Origin: Nitrosomonas sp. Nm51
Lineage (GTDB): Bacteria > Pseudomonadota > Gammaproteobacteria > Burkholderiales > Nitrosomonadaceae
Assembly (NCBI RefSeq): GCF_900111165.1
Contig: NZ_FOGH01000018.1
Coordinates: 1-52,065 of the forward strand
Direction of reading: 5' to 3'
DNA length: 52,065 bases
Positions 50,090 to 52,065 of the stretch are shown here, one piece after another. Position numbers and translations under genes: made by a program. The notes under the pieces are model-generated. The model saw only the letters and a program-made list of their open reading frames with translations. It had not been told where the DNA came from and ran no database searches. The stretch's first letter is position 1. Every line of letters starts with the position of its first letter.

Positions 50090-51176
50090 CCTGCCACCAC
50101 ATTGCCAGACCCTGCTGCAAGGATTGATTAACCCTGCGCGTCTCATCGACTATAGCGATTCGCACTGGGAACTGCTGATCCGGCTGGCCAGACGTGTAAA
50201 GCTTCTTGGACGCCTGGCATTCCTTGTAAAAGAACACGGTTTCTGGAATCAGTTACCACCAAGAATCGCCAGCCAATTGTCATCGGGTCTTGTTCAGGCC
50301 GAAAAACTGCAACAGCTGAATCGATGGGAATTAAACAGGATCCTATGGGCGCTGAATGACTTTGATACTTCCATTATCGTCCTCAAAGGTGTCGCTTACG
50401 GATTGGCGCAAATACCGTATGCAGCGGGACGATTATCCGTCGATCTCGATCTGCTGGTTCCCAAAGCAGATTTGGCAGACATTGAGTCACTTCTGATGGT
50501 TAAAGGCTGGAGGCATCTCCCGCTCTCCGCCTATGATGAGCACTACTACCGTGTCTGGAGTCATGAAATTCCGCCGTTGATTCATGCCGAGCGTGAAACT
50601 GAAGTGGATATCCATCACACGCTGATACCGGTGACCAGCCGGTTGAAAATTGACACAAAACTGCTTTTTGACGCCGCAATTCCAGTCAAAGATACAACGA
50701 TTAGCGTGCTGAGCCCGGTAGACATGGTGATACACTGCGCTGTCAACCTGTTTCAAAATAATGAAATCGCTAACGATTTACGGGACCTGTTGGATCTGCA
50801 TGACTTATTGGTTTTTTTCAGCATGCAGGAAATTGATTTCTGGATCCGGTTAACGGATCGCGCCAACCAGCTGAAATTAGCGCGCATTGTGTATTACGGC
50901 CTGTATTTCAGTCAATCGATATTCAAAACACCTGTACCGGAAGAAATTTACAATCGTCTGCACGCACGGCCGGGCAGGCTGAACATGTGGCTAATGCACC
51001 GGCTGGTACCATTAGCGCTATTTCCGCAACATCCTGACAAACCGGCGCTGTCCGCATTACTGGCACGGCTGTTGCTGTATCTGCGCAGCCATATGATTCG
51101 TATGCCTTTTTATATTCTGCTGCCGCACCTGTTCTACAAAACTGTCCGCAAGCTGCAATTTAAAAAACAGAAATAA
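50079..51176 (+). CDS. NTP_transf_5-family nucleotidyltransferase
   Basis: 365 residues. IVLKGVAYGLAQIPYAAGRLSVDLDLLVPK is the family core: the K-G pair, then R-x-S-x-D-x-D-L-L-V with two metal-binding aspartates. EVDIHHTLIP supplies the third acidic position. The helical C-terminal half is basic (FYKTVRKLQFKKQK). Members are uncharacterised nucleotidyltransferases often next to HprK-like kinases and PqqD-like proteins. Its start overlaps the kinase stop by 11 bp, making a tight three-gene unit. Confidence 0.8.
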   Translation: MRPDLPPHCQTLLQGLINPARLIDYSDSHWELLIRLARRVKLLGRLAFLVKEHGFWNQLPPRIASQLSSGLVQAEKLQQLNRWELNRILWALNDFDTSIIVLKGVAYGLAQIPYAAGRLSVDLDLLVPKADLADIESLLMVKGWRHLPLSAYDEHYYRVWSHEIPPLIHAERETEVDIHHTLIPVTSRLKIDTKLLFDAAIPVKDTTISVLSPVDMVIHCAVNLFQNNEIANDLRDLLDLHDLLVFFSMQEIDFWIRLTDRANQLKLARIVYYGLYFSQSIFKTPVPEEIYNRLHARPGRLNMWLMHRLVPLALFPQHPDKPALSALLARLLLYLRSHMIRMPFYILLPHLFYKTVRKLQFKKQK

Positions 51177-51493
51177 TCATTTTCAAAAAAGATAAATCGA
51201 TTTTCTATTCGACCGCATTGCACCTGCCCGGTCCGTATGAACTCAATGAGAACATACTGTAATCAGGCCGTGTAACAATAGAGAACAATACTCGGCAGAA
51301 TTTTTGCATCAGAATACAGAAGTGGCGATACAGTCTGACAACCGGCCAGTTGTTTGCAAGGCATGGTTTTTTTGTCTGCCGTGCGCTGTTCATAATGATG
51401 ACTAGCGTCATCGATTGCTATCCATCAATATCTAGTGTAGTGTCCTTCAGTCAAATATATCGACGAAATCAACCGACGCGCAAGGAATAAGCC
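51177..51493. other. intergenic gap after the cassette
   Basis: 317 bp with no recognisable gene. It contains GATGAC-TAGC-GTCATC, a small inverted repeat near 51400, and a 14-bp sequence (TCTAGTGTAGTGTC, 51432-51445) that also occurs at 2007-2020. It may be an insertion-sequence scar. Confidence 0.35.
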
Positions 51494-51988
51494 ATGAAAA
51501 AGTTTTTTTTAGTGTTTCTGCTTTATATCTTCGCCAATAAAGCTTATGCTTTGTCAATCGTTTATGACGGATTTGAGTGCGAAGCTGATTCAGCGGTACT
51601 TTCTGCCGCCGCACAGAGCAGGTTCAGCACCGTCGAAAACTTGCAAGATGATAAGTATAGATTGCTGCTTACTGGAGGCTACCTGGTATTTGAAGACAAT
51701 ATCTGCATAGAACCTCTTGAAGAACCCTTTGAAAATATCACAACTATTGATCCTCTAATCACTAATCTTTCACAGATCGCAGCCATTGCGCATTTCAGAA
51801 ACAACATCTTAGTTGTCTCATACGGACTCATGAAACAAAATACAAGCACGACTTCCGGTATCCCGACATTATTCGCAGATATTAATTTCCCAAAGGCATT
51901 CACACTGACTTTTGAATACCTGCCATCTAGGCAAGCTTTCAAGCTTATCAGCGCAAGTCAAATCAATAATCCTATTTTCCTCAGTTAG
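51494..51988 (+). CDS. secreted protein of unknown function
   Basis: 164 residues. MKKFFLVFLLYIFANKAYALS is a signal peptide with cleavage after AYA. The mature part begins IVYDGFECEAD and includes a second Cys (DNICIEPLEEP), which could form a disulfide. The C-terminal half is beta-rich. AAGGAATAAGCC precedes the ATG. I recognise no family. Confidence 0.6.
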   Translation: MKKFFLVFLLYIFANKAYALSIVYDGFECEADSAVLSAAAQSRFSTVENLQDDKYRLLLTGGYLVFEDNICIEPLEEPFENITTIDPLITNLSQIAAIAHFRNNILVVSYGLMKQNTSTTSGIPTLFADINFPKAFTLTFEYLPSRQAFKLISASQINNPIFLS

Positions 51989-52053
51989 ATCTACAAAAAT
52001 TAGCTCAAACGTAGTAGTGTCAAGGTTTTCGGACTAAAGACAGGAGTCACCCA

Positions 52054-52065
52054 ATGGGTGAAATG
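52054..52065 (+). CDS. start of an ORF cut by the window edge
   Basis: ATGGGTGAAATG preceded by CAGGAG with seven bases of spacing. Just upstream, TAGTGTCAAGGTTTTCGGAC resembles the terminal inverted repeat plus leader of an insertion sequence, so a transposase gene may begin here. Only four codons are visible. Confidence 0.3.

Noticed and set aside
1..52065. CRISPR arrays, tRNA or rRNA genes
   Set aside because: No regularly spaced repeats other than the contiguous heptamers, and no tRNA-like or rRNA-like sequence was noticed in the gaps by eye; a dedicated scan was not possible.

Overview
This window looks like a chromosomal segment of a betaproteobacterium, most plausibly Nitrosomonas or a close relative. 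That genus call is an inference from gene content and protein similarity as I recognise it; no search was run. Between about 12.7 and 40.2 kb lies conserved core DNA, nearly all on the minus strand. It is flanked by two plus-strand accessory regions.

Left accessory region (1-12.7 kb). It holds a broken XRE-type regulator beside a perfect palindrome, a PII-like protein gene (minus strand), a secreted CHRD-domain protein, a frameshifted LysE-type exporter and a small lipoprotein. A defence operon joined by ATGA overlaps follows: an orphan HsdS-like remnant, hsdM, a rhuM remnant, hsdS, a DcdV/AvcD-type deaminase with an extra N-terminal domain, a 22-codon linker ORF, hsdR and a YgjP-type metallopeptidase. 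hsdM and hsdR each appear to have lost a short internal segment and changed frame. hsdS, the deaminase and the peptidase are intact. A truncated IS4-type transposase ends the region.

Core region (12.7-40.2 kb, minus strand). In transcription order from the right: a complete dcw cluster (mraZ, rsmH, ftsL, ftsI, murE, murF, mraY, murD, ftsW, murG, murC, murB, ddl, ftsQ, ftsA, ftsZ) for peptidoglycan precursor synthesis and septation, with a four-repeat MraZ site in front of mraZ. lpxC, which follows ftsZ in many relatives, is absent here. Next come an ion-channel pseudogene carrying nine TTTAGGG repeats and MITE-like inverted repeats. Then glcF, coq7, yqgE, ruvX, pyrR, pyrB, a zinc-ligand-less pyrC' and prlC.

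Right region (40.2-52 kb, plus strand). A czcCBA-type heavy-metal efflux operon is preceded by a small His-containing protein and a 34-bp perfect palindrome. It is followed by a poorly characterised cassette: a twin-arginine-type exported protein, a PqqD-like protein, an HprK-related kinase and an NTP_transf_5 nucleotidyltransferase, then a secreted protein of unknown function. I consider this cassette the best candidate for an undescribed system, because it resembles the tailoring half of a peptide-modification pathway without the usual protease or cyclase. An ORF with a good ribosome binding site starts at the right edge.
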